From: Methylovorus sp. MM2
GTDB lineage: Bacteria > Pseudomonadota > Gammaproteobacteria > Burkholderiales > Methylophilaceae
Assembly (NCBI RefSeq): GCF_001648895.1
Contig: NZ_LXUF01000001.1
Coordinates: 248,001-312,000 of the forward strand
Length of the DNA: 64,000 nucleotides
Direction of reading: 5' to 3'
Made by a program: the position numbers and the translations under genes. The notes below the pieces were generated by a model. That model was not told the DNA's origin. It did no database searches and saw only the letters and a program-made list of their open reading frames with translations. This document shows positions 35,180 through 45,371 of this stretch, one piece after another. Each line of letters starts with the position of its first letter. Positions within the stretch are counted from its first letter, which is position 1.

Positions 35180-38100
35180 ATGAAACAAGACGTTATTTCT
35201 TCTACTGAGACCCTGCTTCGGGACATTCTGTCACGCCGCATCATGATTCTTGATGGTGCGATGGGGACGATGATTCAGCAATATAAGCTGACGGAAGAAG
35301 ATTATCGTGGCGGCCCCCAAGGACGTTTTATCGATTTTAAAGCCCCTGATGGTGCAGAGAATTTTTGCGCAAAAGGGAATACATGTGGATGTGGCAAATC
35401 CCATGAGCCGCCGCAACAGCACCTCATACCATCAACCTCGCGCGAGCTTTTTGTTAAAGGCAATAACGAGCTGTTGACGCTGACGCAGCCTCACATCATT
35501 CAAGAGATTCATGAGCAATATCTGGCTGCAGGTGCAGATATCATCGAAACCAATACGTTTGGTGCTACGGGGGTTGCGCAAGATGATTACCATATGGCGC
35601 ATCTGGCCTATGAGATGAATTTTGAGGCGGCAAAGCTTGCGCGTGCAGCTTGCGATAAATACTCATCACCTGACAAGCCGCGTTTTGTTGCGGGGGCATT
35701 GGGGCCTACACCAAAGACTGCCTCTATTTCTCCAGATGTGAATGATCCGGCAGCACGTAACATCACCTTTGACCGTTTGGTCGAATCTTATCTTGAGCAA
35801 ACGATAGGGCTGGTGGATGGAGGTGCTGATATTTTGATGGTCGAGACCATTTTTGATACGCTCAACTGCAAAGCAGCTTTGTTTGCGATTGATAGCTTCT
35901 TTGCACAAAGTGGAAAACGTTTACCTATCATGATCTCCGGTACGGTCACGGATGCCTCGGGACGAATTCTGTCTGGACAGACCGTTCCTGCCTTCTGGAA
36001 CTCTGTGCATCATGCTAGGCCGCTTACTATCGGGTTGAACTGTGCATTAGGTGCGGCACTGATGCGTCCTTATGCAGAGGAGCTCTCAAAAGTTGCCGAT
36101 ACGTTCGTTTGCATCTATCCGAATGCAGGTTTGCCGAATCCGATGTCAGATACAGGCTTTGATGAAGAGCCTAAAGATACATCTTCGTTGTTAAAAGAGT
36201 TTGCTGAAAGCGGTTTTGTGAATATCGCTGGTGGATGTTGCGGTACAACGCCTGCACATATTAAAGCGATTGCAGATGAGTTAAAGATCATCGAACCACG
36301 TCGTATACCGGATGTGTCTGCAGCGACAAGGCTTTCAGGTCTTGAGCCTTTTACTATCGATGAGACCTCGTTATTTGTGAATGTGGGTGAGCGTACCAAT
36401 GTGACAGGCTCTAAAGCCTTTGCGCGCATGATTCTCAATGGGCAATATGAAGAGGCACTGATCGTCGCGCGACAACAGGTTGAGAACGGTGCGCAAGTCA
36501 TCGATATCAACATGGATGAAGGTATGTTGGATGCGATCGCTGCCATGACGCATTTCTTGAATCTTGTTGCATCAGAGCCAGATATCGCGCGCGTGCCCAT
36601 CATGATCGATTCATCTAAATGGTCGGTGATCGAGGCAGGTCTTAAATGTGTGCAAGGTAAATCTATCGTCAACTCGATCTCAATGAAAGAGGGCATCGAT
36701 GAATTCCTGCGGCAGGCCGAGCTTTGCCGTCGTTATGGCGCCGCTGTAATTGTCATGGCCTTTGATGAAAAAGGGCAGGCAGATACCTTTGAACGCAAGA
36801 TCGAGATATGTAAACGCGCCTATGATTTACTGGTGGATCAAGTTGGATTTCCACCAGAAGATATCATCTTTGACCCGAATATTTTCGCGATAGCCACTGG
36901 TATCGAAGAGCATAATAATTATGCCGTGGATTTTATCAACGCCACCCGCTGGATACGTGAAAATCTGCCGCATGCCAAGATATCCGGGGGTGTATCGAAT
37001 GTGAGTTTCAGTTTCCGTGGTAATGATCCTGCACGAGAGGCCATTCATACCGTATTCCTCTACCACGCGATTAAAGCCGGTATGACAATGGGTATCGTCA
37101 ATGCGGGCATGGTAGGTGTCTATGATGATCTACCTGCTGAGCTGCGTGAGCGCGTTGAAGATGTGGTGCTTAACCGCCGTGAAGATGCGACTGAACGCAT
37201 GATCGAGATCGCATCTACACTGACTGCTGGCGGTAAAAAAGAAGCGGCTACCCTAGAGTGGCGAGGTACGCCGGAGAGCCCTGTATCTGTGTCGCAACGT
37301 TTATCGCATGCGATGGTACATGGCATTACGGAATATATCGTCGAAGATACGGAGGAAGCGCGCCAAGAGGTTATGGCGAAAGGCGGACGCCCGATCCATG
37401 TGATCGAAGGGCCACTCATGGATGGTATGAATGTCGTCGGTGACCTGTTTGGGCAGGGAAAGATGTTTCTCCCGCAAGTCGTAAAATCAGCGCGTGTGAT
37501 GAAGCAAGCGGTTGCGCATTTGATACCGTTTATTGAAGAAGAGAAACAGCAGGAAGAAAAAAGGACAGGTATCGTCGCCAAGCCCAAAGGCAAAGTTGTC
37601 ATCGCGACGGTTAAAGGCGATGTGCATGACATCGGCAAGAACATTGTTTCCGTCGTGTTGCAATGTAACAACTTTGAAGTGGTCAATATGGGTGTGATGG
37701 TGCCCGCTGCTGAGATTCTTGCGATGGCAAAATCGGAGAACGCTGACATTATTGGCTTGTCAGGCCTGATTACGCCTTCATTGGAAGAAATGGCGTATGT
37801 GGCTAGAGAAATGCAGCGCGATCCGCATTTTCATGGTTTGAAGATGCCCTTGCTGATTGGTGGCGCTACTACCTCACGCGCGCATACTGCAGTGAAGATC
37901 GCCCCACATTATGATGGCCCAGTCATCTATGTCCCTGATGCTTCACGCTCTGTTGCGGTGATGCAATCGTTGCTGACGCCTGAACATAAAGATACCTACA
38001 TCGCCGAGATCGCCACCGATTATGAGCGTGTGCGTGTGCAGCATGCCAATAAAAAAGGTACGCCGATGTTGTCTATCGCCGATGCGCGTGCCAATAAAGC

Positions 38101-39052
38101 AGTGCTGGATTTTACGCAAGCACATGCACCTGTTAAGCCAAAGTTCATTGGTCGTCGCGTTTTCAAGAATATCGATCTTGCGACGATTGCAGAATATATC
38201 GACTGGGGCCCATTCTTCCAGACTTGGGATCTTGCTGGTTTTTACCCCGCGATTCTGACTGATGAGGTGGTGGGTGAGGCTGCCACCAAGTTATTTGCTG
38301 AAGGTCAGGCGATGCTGAAGAAGATCATCGATGGGCGCTGGTTGACTGCCAATGGTGTGGTTTCGCTATTGCCAGCGAATAGCGTGAATGACGATGATAT
38401 CGAGATATATACGGATGAAAGCCGTAGCCAAGTGGCGTTCACTTACTATGGATTACGTCAGCAAACTGTCAAACCAGTGATCGATGGTGTGGCGAGACCC
38501 AACCAATGTCTTGCAGACTTTATCGCACCTAAATCTTCAGGCATTGCTGATTATATCGGCATGTTTGCAGTCACGGGCGGCTTGGGTATCGAGAAGCATG
38601 AGAAGCGTTTTGAAGACCAGCATGACGATTACAGCAGCATTATGTTGAAGTCCTTAGCCGATAGATTGGCGGAAGCATTTGCGGAGTACATGCATGAGCG
38701 CGTGCGTAAAGATCTATGGGGCTATGCTACGAATGAAAGCTTAAGCAAAGAAGATTTGATCAAAGAGGATTACCAAGGTATTCGCCCTGCGCCAGGTTAT
38801 CCGGCTTGCCCAGACCATACGGTTAAACCAGACATGTTCAAATGGATGCAGTGCGAAGAAATCGGCATGATTCTAACTGACTCGCTCGCAATGATGCCTG
38901 CATCGGCGGTATCAGGATTCTATTTCGCGCATGCTGAATCCAAGTATTTCAGCGTAGACAAGATAGGCGATGACCAGCTCAACGATATGGCTGCACGACG
39001 CGGCTTGCCCAAAGACTATCTCGAACGCTGGCTGGCACCGAACTTAAGCTGA
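35180..39052 (+). CDS. metH: Cobalamin-dependent methionine synthase
   Basis: 1290 residues. Domains in order: homocysteine-binding with zinc ligands in GLNCALGAA and [11 protein letters not shown]; pterin-binding ([16 protein letters not shown]); B12-binding with DVHDIGKN; AdoMet reactivation domain ([13 protein letters not shown]). Longer than E. coli MetH (1227). An insertion at about residues 51-90, before KGNNELL, carries Cys63, Cys69 and Cys71. No neighbour belongs to methionine synthesis. Confidence 0.97.
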   Translation: MKQDVISSTETLLRDILSRRIMILDGAMGTMIQQYKLTEEDYRGGPQGRFIDFKAPDGAENFCAKGNTCGCGKSHEPPQQHLIPSTSRELFVKGNNELLTLTQPHIIQEIHEQYLAAGADIIETNTFGATGVAQDDYHMAHLAYEMNFEAAKLARAACDKYSSPDKPRFVAGALGPTPKTASISPDVNDPAARNITFDRLVESYLEQTIGLVDGGADILMVETIFDTLNCKAALFAIDSFFAQSGKRLPIMISGTVTDASGRILSGQTVPAFWNSVHHARPLTIGLNCALGAALMRPYAEELSKVADTFVCIYPNAGLPNPMSDTGFDEEPKDTSSLLKEFAESGFVNIAGGCCGTTPAHIKAIADELKIIEPRRIPDVSAATRLSGLEPFTIDETSLFVNVGERTNVTGSKAFARMILNGQYEEALIVARQQVENGAQVIDINMDEGMLDAIAAMTHFLNLVASEPDIARVPIMIDSSKWSVIEAGLKCVQGKSIVNSISMKEGIDEFLRQAELCRRYGAAVIVMAFDEKGQADTFERKIEICKRAYDLLVDQVGFPPEDIIFDPNIFAIATGIEEHNNYAVDFINATRWIRENLPHAKISGGVSNVSFSFRGNDPAREAIHTVFLYHAIKAGMTMGIVNAGMVGVYDDLPAELRERVEDVVLNRREDATERMIEIASTLTAGGKKEAATLEWRGTPESPVSVSQRLSHAMVHGITEYIVEDTEEARQEVMAKGGRPIHVIEGPLMDGMNVVGDLFGQGKMFLPQVVKSARVMKQAVAHLIPFIEEEKQQEEKRTGIVAKPKGKVVIATVKGDVHDIGKNIVSVVLQCNNFEVVNMGVMVPAAEILAMAKSENADIIGLSGLITPSLEEMAYVAREMQRDPHFHGLKMPLLIGGATTSRAHTAVKIAPHYDGPVIYVPDASRSVAVMQSLLTPEHKDTYIAEIATDYERVRVQHANKKGTPMLSIADARANKAVLDFTQAHAPVKPKFIGRRVFKNIDLATIAEYIDWGPFFQTWDLAGFYPAILTDEVVGEAATKLFAEGQAMLKKIIDGRWLTANGVVSLLPANSVNDDDIEIYTDESRSQVAFTYYGLRQQTVKPVIDGVARPNQCLADFIAPKSSGIADYIGMFAVTGGLGIEKHEKRFEDQHDDYSSIMLKSLADRLAEAFAEYMHERVRKDLWGYATNESLSKEDLIKEDYQGIRPAPGYPACPDHTVKPDMFKWMQCEEIGMILTDSLAMMPASAVSGFYFAHAESKYFSVDKIGDDQLNDMAARRGLPKDYLERWLAPNLS

Positions 39053-39082
39053 GGAATTGGCAGTTAAGTAATCGGAAGCAGA

Positions 39083-40336
39083 TTAAGCTACTTCCTTATT
39101 CAGCTCATTTGCCCATTGGATTGCTTGTAACTGGATAGCCGTAAAATCATGGACGCTCAGGCCAAGCGCATGGATATGCGTGGTTGCGGCTTTAAAATCG
39201 TTGAGCTCCATTAATTCAGCTAGCTCAAGTAACTTACCAAGCGTGCCTGACTTGGTTAATATTGCCTGCTCAACAGCTTCTACCAACCCAATCTGTTTCA
39301 ATATGTCGGCGAGCGGGACTTGAAGCAGTGCCTCAATGAGGGAAAGCATCCCCACCATGAATGCCTGATCGCCAAATGTGCGGTCATTATTCAATTGCAG
39401 TGCGATCAATTCCATCAAGCGGGCACGGTTTGCCACTTGTTGCATCAAAGTATTAGCAACATTGCCTTCTGGGGAGACATACAGCAATAGCTGCACCCAG
39501 CGTAGAAGCTGTTTTTGCCCTAACACCACAATCGCCTGACGTAATGAGCCGATCTGTTGCCGCCCGCCACTGATGCCCACGGAGTTCACCAGACGCAGCA
39601 AACTGACTGTGAGATTGGGGCTTTCCTTGAATGGTTTTTCCAGCTCGTTGACATTGGCGTCGCCGATCAGCATCCCCATGATGCGCATGAGCGTCATTTG
39701 GCTAGGCTGAGGTTTTTTACCTTGCAGGATGACCGGATGTGCGAAAAAATAACCTTGGAATAACGAGAAGCCGAGTTCTGCACATCGTTGAAACTCACTT
39801 TCAGCCTCTACTTTTTCGGCAAGCAATAAAGCGTTGGTTCGTTGCCTGAGCTGTGCAATCACCTGAGGTAAAGTATCAAGCGGCGTTAACGTAAGGTCGA
39901 TCTTGACGATATCGATCAATGGCAAGATAGGGTCATACTCAGTGCGATAGATAAAGTCATCCAGAGAGAGCCTGAAACCCATATCTTTCAACTCTTCACA
40001 TCGTGTAATCAGTTGTGTGCTGATCGGCACATCTTCAAGAATCTCAAGGATCACGCGGTCATGCGGTAGTAACTCAATGGTTTCGCTCATCAACAAACTT
40101 GCTGACACATTGATGAACGCATCGTTGTTGCCAAGTACGTGTTCTACGCCAAATTGGCTAAGCATATTCACGATGACGGTCGAGGTCGCATGGATATCAT
40201 CGACCACATCCACACCTATACTATCTTCTGAGCGGAATAATAGTTCGTACGCGACGATTTTCTTTTCTGGCGATAATATTGGCTGTCTGCCAAGGAAAAT
40301 TTCTGATGTGAATGATTCAAGAACAGCTTCGCTCAT
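39083..40336 (-). CDS. EAL-HDOD signalling protein
   Basis: 417 residues. N-terminal EAL-like domain: YELLFRS in place of EALLR, INVSASLL, LEILEDV, LSLDDFIYRTEY instead of DDFGTG, VKIDLTL, AEKVE and QGYFFAHP. The altered loop after DDF suggests it does not cleave c-di-GMP. The C-terminal HDOD domain includes LLRLVNSVGISGGRQQIGSLRQAIV. Such YuxH/CdgJ-like proteins link signalling to motility. Single gene. Confidence 0.88.
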   Translation of the reverse strand: MSEAVLESFTSEIFLGRQPILSPEKKIVAYELLFRSEDSIGVDVVDDIHATSTVIVNMLSQFGVEHVLGNNDAFINVSASLLMSETIELLPHDRVILEILEDVPISTQLITRCEELKDMGFRLSLDDFIYRTEYDPILPLIDIVKIDLTLTPLDTLPQVIAQLRQRTNALLLAEKVEAESEFQRCAELGFSLFQGYFFAHPVILQGKKPQPSQMTLMRIMGMLIGDANVNELEKPFKESPNLTVSLLRLVNSVGISGGRQQIGSLRQAIVVLGQKQLLRWVQLLLYVSPEGNVANTLMQQVANRARLMELIALQLNNDRTFGDQAFMVGMLSLIEALLQVPLADILKQIGLVEAVEQAILTKSGTLGKLLELAELMELNDFKAATTHIHALGLSVHDFTAIQLQAIQWANELNKEVA

Positions 40337-40641
40337 TTACTACGCCTCGTTATTCTAAAAAGTTACCTGACTTTTACTGCAACTATCGCTTATCATTACG
40401 CAACTCAGGCCATTTCGTAAAGCGAAATAGTGGGTATGCATGCTTTGAGTGACCAACTTTGAACGATAGTATTAAATTTTACTTAGAAGTACTGAAATTG
40501 GCTCAGTTTACATATGTAAATGTTTTCATGAGTCTGCATAAAACGAGACTATCGATTAGCAATGTTCGTGACGATTTTAAAAGCGCATATCTGGATTTAC
40601 CTAGTCAATATTCAGCTTTCATTTTTTAAGAATAAACATCG
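40337..40641. other. Intergenic region between the EAL-HDOD gene and mpl
   Basis: 305 bases, AT-rich, no gene seen. It holds a small hairpin (ATTTCG-taaag-CGAAAT, 40412-40428) and a perfect 14-bp palindrome TTTACATATGTAAA (40507-40520), a candidate operator. The two flanking genes are divergent, so their promoters must lie here, but no strong hexamers stand out. Confidence 0.5.
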
Positions 40642-42015
40642 ATGCATATTCATATTTTAGGTATTTGCGGCACTTTTATGGGCGGGATCGCCGTTCTGGC
40701 AAAGGCCGCCGGACACAAAGTCACAGGTAGTGATGTGAATGTCTATCCACCGATGAGCACCCAGCTAGAAGCCCAAGGCATCGAGCTGATCGAAGGGTTT
40801 TCTCCCGAACAAACCAATCTTAATCCGGATGTCTATGTAATAGGCAATGTAGTCTCACGTGGTAATCCCCTGATGGAAGAGATACTTAATCGTGGTTTGC
40901 CTTATGTTTCCGGCCCACAATGGCTTGCAGAGCATGTGTTGCAGGATAAGTGGGTACTCGCTGTCGCCGGTACCCATGGCAAGACCACCACCAGTTCTAT
41001 GCTTGCATGGATATTGGAATATGCAGGCTTGGCACCTGGTTTTTTGATTGGCGGCGTACCCCAGAATTTTGGCATATCTGCACGTTTACCGCAGGCACCT
41101 AAACAAGAGCCCACAGGAAAATCACCATTCTTTGTGATCGAAGCGGATGAATACGATACGGCTTTTTTCGATAAACGCTCCAAGTTTGTGCATTACCATC
41201 CACGCACGGCGGTGCTGAATAACCTTGAATTCGATCATGCGGATATCTTTGCTGATTTGAATGCCATAGAAACGCAATTTCATCATCTGGTACGTACTGT
41301 GCCGGGGGAGGGGCTGGTTGTTGTCAATGGCAGAGAGGAGAGCTTGCAACGTGTGTTACAAAAGGGTTGCTGGACACCTGTAGCGCTTTTTGGCAGTGAT
41401 AGCGGTTGGCAAACAGGTGAGGTGGATGCAAATGGTGGATGTGCGGTGACCTTCGAGGGTAAACATCAAGGTTATCTGGCCTGGGAATTGCTCGGTGAGC
41501 ATAACCGCATGAATGCGTTAGCTGCCTTGGCTGCAGCTCGTCATGTGGGTGTTACCGTTGAGGTCGGGCTTGCGGCTTTAGCGGAATTCCAGAATGTGAA
41601 GCGCCGCATGGAGATACGCGGTGTGGTCAAGGATGTCACGGTTTATGATGATTTTGCGCACCACCCTACGGCAATTGCCACCACGGTCGCTGGTTTGCGA
41701 GCAAAAGTTGGCGATGCCCGTATTCTTGCCGTGCTCGAGCCAAGGTCGAATACGATGAAACTAGGCGTGATGAAAGAGGCTTTGCCAGCCAGTTTGACAG
41801 AGGCCGACCACGTGTTTTGTTATAGCGCTAATCTAGGTTGGGATGTAACTTCAGTATTAGCTCCTATCAAGAATAAATCCCTGATATTTGATGATATGAC
41901 CCAATTGGTTACAGCCATCACGTCTGAAGCCAGGCCGGGCGATCATATTCTTGTCATGAGTAATGGCGGTTTCGGCGGCATCCATACCAAGTTATTGGAA
42001 AGGCTAGGCGGTTGA
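40642..42015 (+). CDS. mpl: Murein tripeptide ligase Mpl
   Basis: Reattaches recycled tripeptide L-Ala-gamma-D-Glu-mDAP to UDP-MurNAc. 457 residues: HILGICGTFMGGIAVLAKAAGH at the N terminus, ATP-binding GTHGKTTTSSMLAW, the EADEYDTAF motif, the central HNRMNALAALAAA and VYDDFAHHPTAIATT. The window also ends in the ampG permease, the import partner of this recycling route. Confidence 0.95.
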   Translation: MHIHILGICGTFMGGIAVLAKAAGHKVTGSDVNVYPPMSTQLEAQGIELIEGFSPEQTNLNPDVYVIGNVVSRGNPLMEEILNRGLPYVSGPQWLAEHVLQDKWVLAVAGTHGKTTTSSMLAWILEYAGLAPGFLIGGVPQNFGISARLPQAPKQEPTGKSPFFVIEADEYDTAFFDKRSKFVHYHPRTAVLNNLEFDHADIFADLNAIETQFHHLVRTVPGEGLVVVNGREESLQRVLQKGCWTPVALFGSDSGWQTGEVDANGGCAVTFEGKHQGYLAWELLGEHNRMNALAALAAARHVGVTVEVGLAALAEFQNVKRRMEIRGVVKDVTVYDDFAHHPTAIATTVAGLRAKVGDARILAVLEPRSNTMKLGVMKEALPASLTEADHVFCYSANLGWDVTSVLAPIKNKSLIFDDMTQLVTAITSEARPGDHILVMSNGGFGGIHTKLLERLGG

Positions 42016-42992
42016 GGCTGTCTGACCTGAACAATATAACTGGAAAACAGTGGCTCGCTAACTTGGGGCCTTTAGGCATCACTTTAGTGGTGTCGTTGGT
42101 GATCCATGCGGTACTGATTATTGCGATTACCTTTGAACCGCCTGTTTTGAAACTGTTTAAAGATCGCATGCCGCCTTTGGATATTGTGCTGGTCAATTCA
42201 AAGACAGAAAGCAAACCTAATAAAGCTGATCTGTTGGCACAGGCGAATCTTAATCGTGGCGGTAATACGGAAGATGACCGCAGAATGAAGTCTGCGTTGC
42301 CGCCACCAAAAGAAACCCCGCCCGAACTTACTAAGAAGCCTGAACTTCAGGCGCGCCCATCTGCCAAGATCGTGGCAGATGTAACGACAGAGGCTGAACG
42401 CCGGCAGCAACATATCGCTGACCTGGAGCGGCAGGCGCAGGAGCTCATGTCGCAGATCAATTCTACTTATAAGGTTGAGAGCAAACCGACGCAAAAATCT
42501 GCTGCACCAGACCCCGCTAAAAGTCTGAAAGACCCGACGGCAAAAGTCAGTGGAGTAGATTTGATGGCAAGTAGTCTTGATATTGCGCGCCTTGAAGCGC
42601 AGATCGCAAAGCAACAGGATGATTACCAGAAGCGACCCAAAAGAAAATATATCGGTGCTCGCACGCAAGAGTATCGCTTTGCCGCGTATGTCGAATCATG
42701 GCGGCAAAAGGTCGAGAAGATCGGGAACATGAATTATCCGGAGGCTGCAAAAGACCAAAAGCTTTATGGCCAATTACGTATGACGGTATCTATCAGATCG
42801 GATGGCTCGATTGAGAGTATCGAGGTCAACCAAAGCTCTGGTTATAAAGTGCTGGACGATGCGGCAAAACGGATTGTGGAAATGGCAGCGCCTTATGCTG
42901 TTTTCCCAGAGGATATCAAAAAAGATACAGATATACTGGGCATTACAAGAACATGGACGTTTACTAAAGAAGATAGCTTAAGCAGCGAATAG
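42012..42992 (+). CDS. TonB-family energy transducer
   Basis: 326 residues from a TTG that overlaps the mpl stop. N-terminal membrane helix (LGITLVVSLVIHAVLIIAI), a Pro/Lys/Gln-rich periplasmic span with a coiled-coil stretch (RQQHIADLERQAQELMSQI), and a C-terminal TonB domain (NYPEAAKDQKLYGQLRM, then VSIRSDGSIESIEVNQSSG). No exbBD nearby, so the partner motor is elsewhere. Confidence 0.85.
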   Translation: MRLSDLNNITGKQWLANLGPLGITLVVSLVIHAVLIIAITFEPPVLKLFKDRMPPLDIVLVNSKTESKPNKADLLAQANLNRGGNTEDDRRMKSALPPPKETPPELTKKPELQARPSAKIVADVTTEAERRQQHIADLERQAQELMSQINSTYKVESKPTQKSAAPDPAKSLKDPTAKVSGVDLMASSLDIARLEAQIAKQQDDYQKRPKRKYIGARTQEYRFAAYVESWRQKVEKIGNMNYPEAAKDQKLYGQLRMTVSIRSDGSIESIEVNQSSGYKVLDDAAKRIVEMAAPYAVFPEDIKKDTDILGITRTWTFTKEDSLSSE

Positions 42993-43066
42993 ATTCTGCT
43001 GTTTAAAACTTTAGATGGATCTTAAGCTCCAATGTGGGCCTGATTAAACTTTAAAGAAGATTGAGA

Positions 43067-43378
43067 ATGAGCAGCTATTTTCAGCACCATGTATTTTTTT
43101 GTCTCAACCAGCGCGCTGCTGGTGAGGAGTGTTGTGCAAATCTCGGTGCAGAAGCTGCATTTAACCATATGAAGTCGCGCGTTAAAGAACTACGCTTACA
43201 CAAAGACCATCAAGTGCGCATCAACCGTGCCGGATGTCTAGATCGTTGTTCTGAAGGCCCGGTGCTGGTGGTTTATCCTGAAGCAATCTGGTATCAGTTT
43301 GTGGATAACGACGATATAGAGGAGATTATTGAATCCCATCTACTCAATGGAAAACCAGTCGAACGTTTGATGATCTGA
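43067..43378 (+). CDS. Thioredoxin-like 2Fe-2S ferredoxin
   Basis: 103 residues. Four Cys lie in FFCLNQRAAGEECC and RAGCLDRCSEGPVLVVYPE, the pattern of Shethna-type (2Fe-2S) ferredoxins with a thioredoxin fold. ATG 43067 is preferred over a TTG two codons earlier. Electron partner unknown. Confidence 0.85.
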   Translation: MSSYFQHHVFFCLNQRAAGEECCANLGAEAAFNHMKSRVKELRLHKDHQVRINRAGCLDRCSEGPVLVVYPEAIWYQFVDNDDIEEIIESHLLNGKPVERLMI

Positions 43379-43396
43379 TTGAGGCTAGCTTAACTT

Positions 43397-43813
43397 TTAG
43401 CCCAACCTCTTTTGAATCGCCGTTTTGAGTGTTAATGCAGTTGCTTCATCAATGGGGTGCGGAGGCATTTCGCGTGTGCTGTTTCCCCATATCGGATTCG
43501 GAAAATTCCTATCAAGTGTGAAGCGGGGAATGACATGCCAGTGCAGGTGTGGTGTCATATTGCCGAGACTGGCTAGATTGATCTTGTCAGGTTGCATGAC
43601 ATCTCGCACCGCTTGTTCGACAGCAAAAACGACGGTCATCAAATGATCCCGTTCTTTTGGGGTTAAATCAGTCATTTCTTTTACGTGCTGGTTTAATATG
43701 ACACGACAAAAGCCCGGGTAGTCTTCATCTTTGATCAGGACAACACGGCAAAATGCGTCTTGCCATATCAGGTCGCCTCCCGGGGTATTACAAAGCTCGC
43801 AGGATGTTTGCAT
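43397..43813 (-). CDS. HIT-family protein
   Basis: 138 residues. Nucleotide-binding signature HLHWHVIPRF (His-x-His-x-His), with an N-terminal CELCNTPGG Cys pair. HIT proteins hydrolyse nucleotide-amino acid or dinucleotide substrates; the exact substrate is unknown. Converges with the ferredoxin gene. Confidence 0.9.
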   Translation of the reverse strand: MQTSCELCNTPGGDLIWQDAFCRVVLIKDEDYPGFCRVILNQHVKEMTDLTPKERDHLMTVVFAVEQAVRDVMQPDKINLASLGNMTPHLHWHVIPRFTLDRNFPNPIWGNSTREMPPHPIDEATALTLKTAIQKRLG

Positions 43814-43995
43814 TGACTCTCGAATCTATTGATGGGTTATTTGATACTAAATTGTGATAGCAACATGAAGTTTTATAGGCATAAACCGTGCTAGTAAAAC
43901 GCCATGCTACAGTTATTCGCTATTTTGCGTTTTAAGTAGTGCTTTAGTTAAGACATTATAAAAGTAAGGAATTATAAATTAGTACATTAAGATTT

Positions 43996-44892
43996 TTGCC
44001 AAAAGGCAAAGTGATTGTTGGTATTTTCATTGTGGGCACCATCGCTGCTTTTATTTATGGGTTGAGATTAGAGTCGCTCGGGTGGCATATATGGCAATTC
44101 GGCTCCAAAGAGCAGGCATCGCAATTTGGTCTGCAAAAATACCGGGTGGAAATAGAAGGCTTAAAGATCGCCAATGTTGGCGATGATCTTTCCGGCCTGA
44201 CCTATAACGAAGAGCGCAATACTTTATTTACTGTGTCGAATAGGCATCCACAGTTGTTCGAGCTAAGCCTCGATGGCAAAGTGTTACGCAAAGTAGATTT
44301 ACAGGGGGCGGGTGATATCGAAGGCATTACCCATGTAAAAGGTAATCTGTATATCGTTGTGAACGAGCGCCAGCGAAAACTGATGTTGATCGATTTGCCA
44401 GATCATGTTGAAACCATCGATGTAAGTCGTGTGCCACAGATCACCTTAGGCATAGACCCGGTAGGCAATAAAGGATTTGAAGGCGCCTCTTGGGATGGAC
44501 GTAATAATCGATTATTGATTGTGAATGAGAGAAGTCCAAAGCGAGTGCTTGCAATCAGGGGATTCATTGATGCAACATTGAATCAGGATTTACAGTTGCA
44601 TGTGGAGGATGTGAAACAGGCGCATGCGGCCTTTAAGAAATTGCGTGATTTTTCGTCTCTTACTTATCATGATGCAACGGGTCATTTATTCTTGCTGAGT
44701 GATGAATCGCGGATGATCGTTGAAATAGATACAGAGGGAAAAATCGCTGGAAGCCTGGCCTTGTGGAAAGGGTTTCATGGCTTGAAGCGTAATATTCCTC
44801 AAGCTGAAGGTATGACGATTGGGCCAGATAAACGTATTTACGTTGTAAGCGAACCCAACCTTTTCTATGTGTTTAAGCCGAATAATATTTGA
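43996..44892 (+). CDS. SdiA-regulated domain (YjiK-like) protein
   Basis: 298 residues. An N-terminal membrane helix (IVGIFIVGTIAAFIYGL) precedes a beta-propeller: DDLSGLTYNEERNTLFTVSNR, GDIEGITHVKGNLYIVVNER, GFEGASWDGRNNRLLIVNER and LSDESRMIVEIDTEG. Function unknown. TTG 43996 is the longest start; GTG 44011 behind AAAAGG is an alternative. A GNAT gene follows seven bases after its stop. Confidence 0.75.
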   Translation: MPKGKVIVGIFIVGTIAAFIYGLRLESLGWHIWQFGSKEQASQFGLQKYRVEIEGLKIANVGDDLSGLTYNEERNTLFTVSNRHPQLFELSLDGKVLRKVDLQGAGDIEGITHVKGNLYIVVNERQRKLMLIDLPDHVETIDVSRVPQITLGIDPVGNKGFEGASWDGRNNRLLIVNERSPKRVLAIRGFIDATLNQDLQLHVEDVKQAHAAFKKLRDFSSLTYHDATGHLFLLSDESRMIVEIDTEGKIAGSLALWKGFHGLKRNIPQAEGMTIGPDKRIYVVSEPNLFYVFKPNNI

Positions 44893-44899
44893 TTGTTAA

Positions 44900-45352
44900 A
44901 TGGAATTTATCGAGATCGTATTTGATTCGCCCATGTATCAGGCAGAGCTTGAGTTAAGGAATAGTATTTTGAGAGCGCCGCTTGGTCTTGCGCTCTCGGT
45001 CGAAGACCTGAAGAATGAGGAGCTGCAATTACATTTTGGAATAGTCGAGTCAGATACTTTGTTGGCCTGTCTGGTCATCAAGCCGATTGATCAATCTCAA
45101 GTCAGGCTACGCCAAATGGCGGTTGCTAAAACACATCAAGGTAAAGGCCTGGGTAGCTTATTGGTTAGCCAGACTGAAAGCATGTTGAGAGCGCGAGGTT
45201 TTAATGAAGTGTTGCTCCACGCAAGACAAACCGCGATTGGGTTTTATCAGCATCTCGGATATTCAATATCCGGCGAGCTATTCACTGAAATCGGTATTCC
45301 CCATATCAATATGAATAAAGCTATATTCAGTCCAGCCAGGTTGATAGATTAG
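44900..45352 (+). CDS. GNAT-family N-acetyltransferase
   Basis: 150 residues with RLRQMAVAKTHQGKGLGSLLV (acetyl-CoA loop), then LLHARQTAIGFYQHLGYSI and a C-terminal IPHINMNKAI typical of GNAT enzymes close to ElaA/YjdJ. Substrate unknown. It may be co-transcribed with the preceding gene. Confidence 0.85.
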   Translation: MEFIEIVFDSPMYQAELELRNSILRAPLGLALSVEDLKNEELQLHFGIVESDTLLACLVIKPIDQSQVRLRQMAVAKTHQGKGLGSLLVSQTESMLRARGFNEVLLHARQTAIGFYQHLGYSISGELFTEIGIPHINMNKAIFSPARLID

Positions 45353-45371
45353 ATTTTAAGAGCAAACTTAC

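Noticed and set aside
36115-37749. Several minus-strand frames of 190-210 residues across metH
   Set aside because: All lie opposite conserved metH codons; composition is Ser/Cys/Arg-rich as expected for antisense shadows.
39065-39110. Weak inverted repeat between metH and the EAL-HDOD gene (GGAAG / CTTCC)
   Set aside because: Only five pairs, with a 12-base loop; a terminator is expected here but this one is not convincing.
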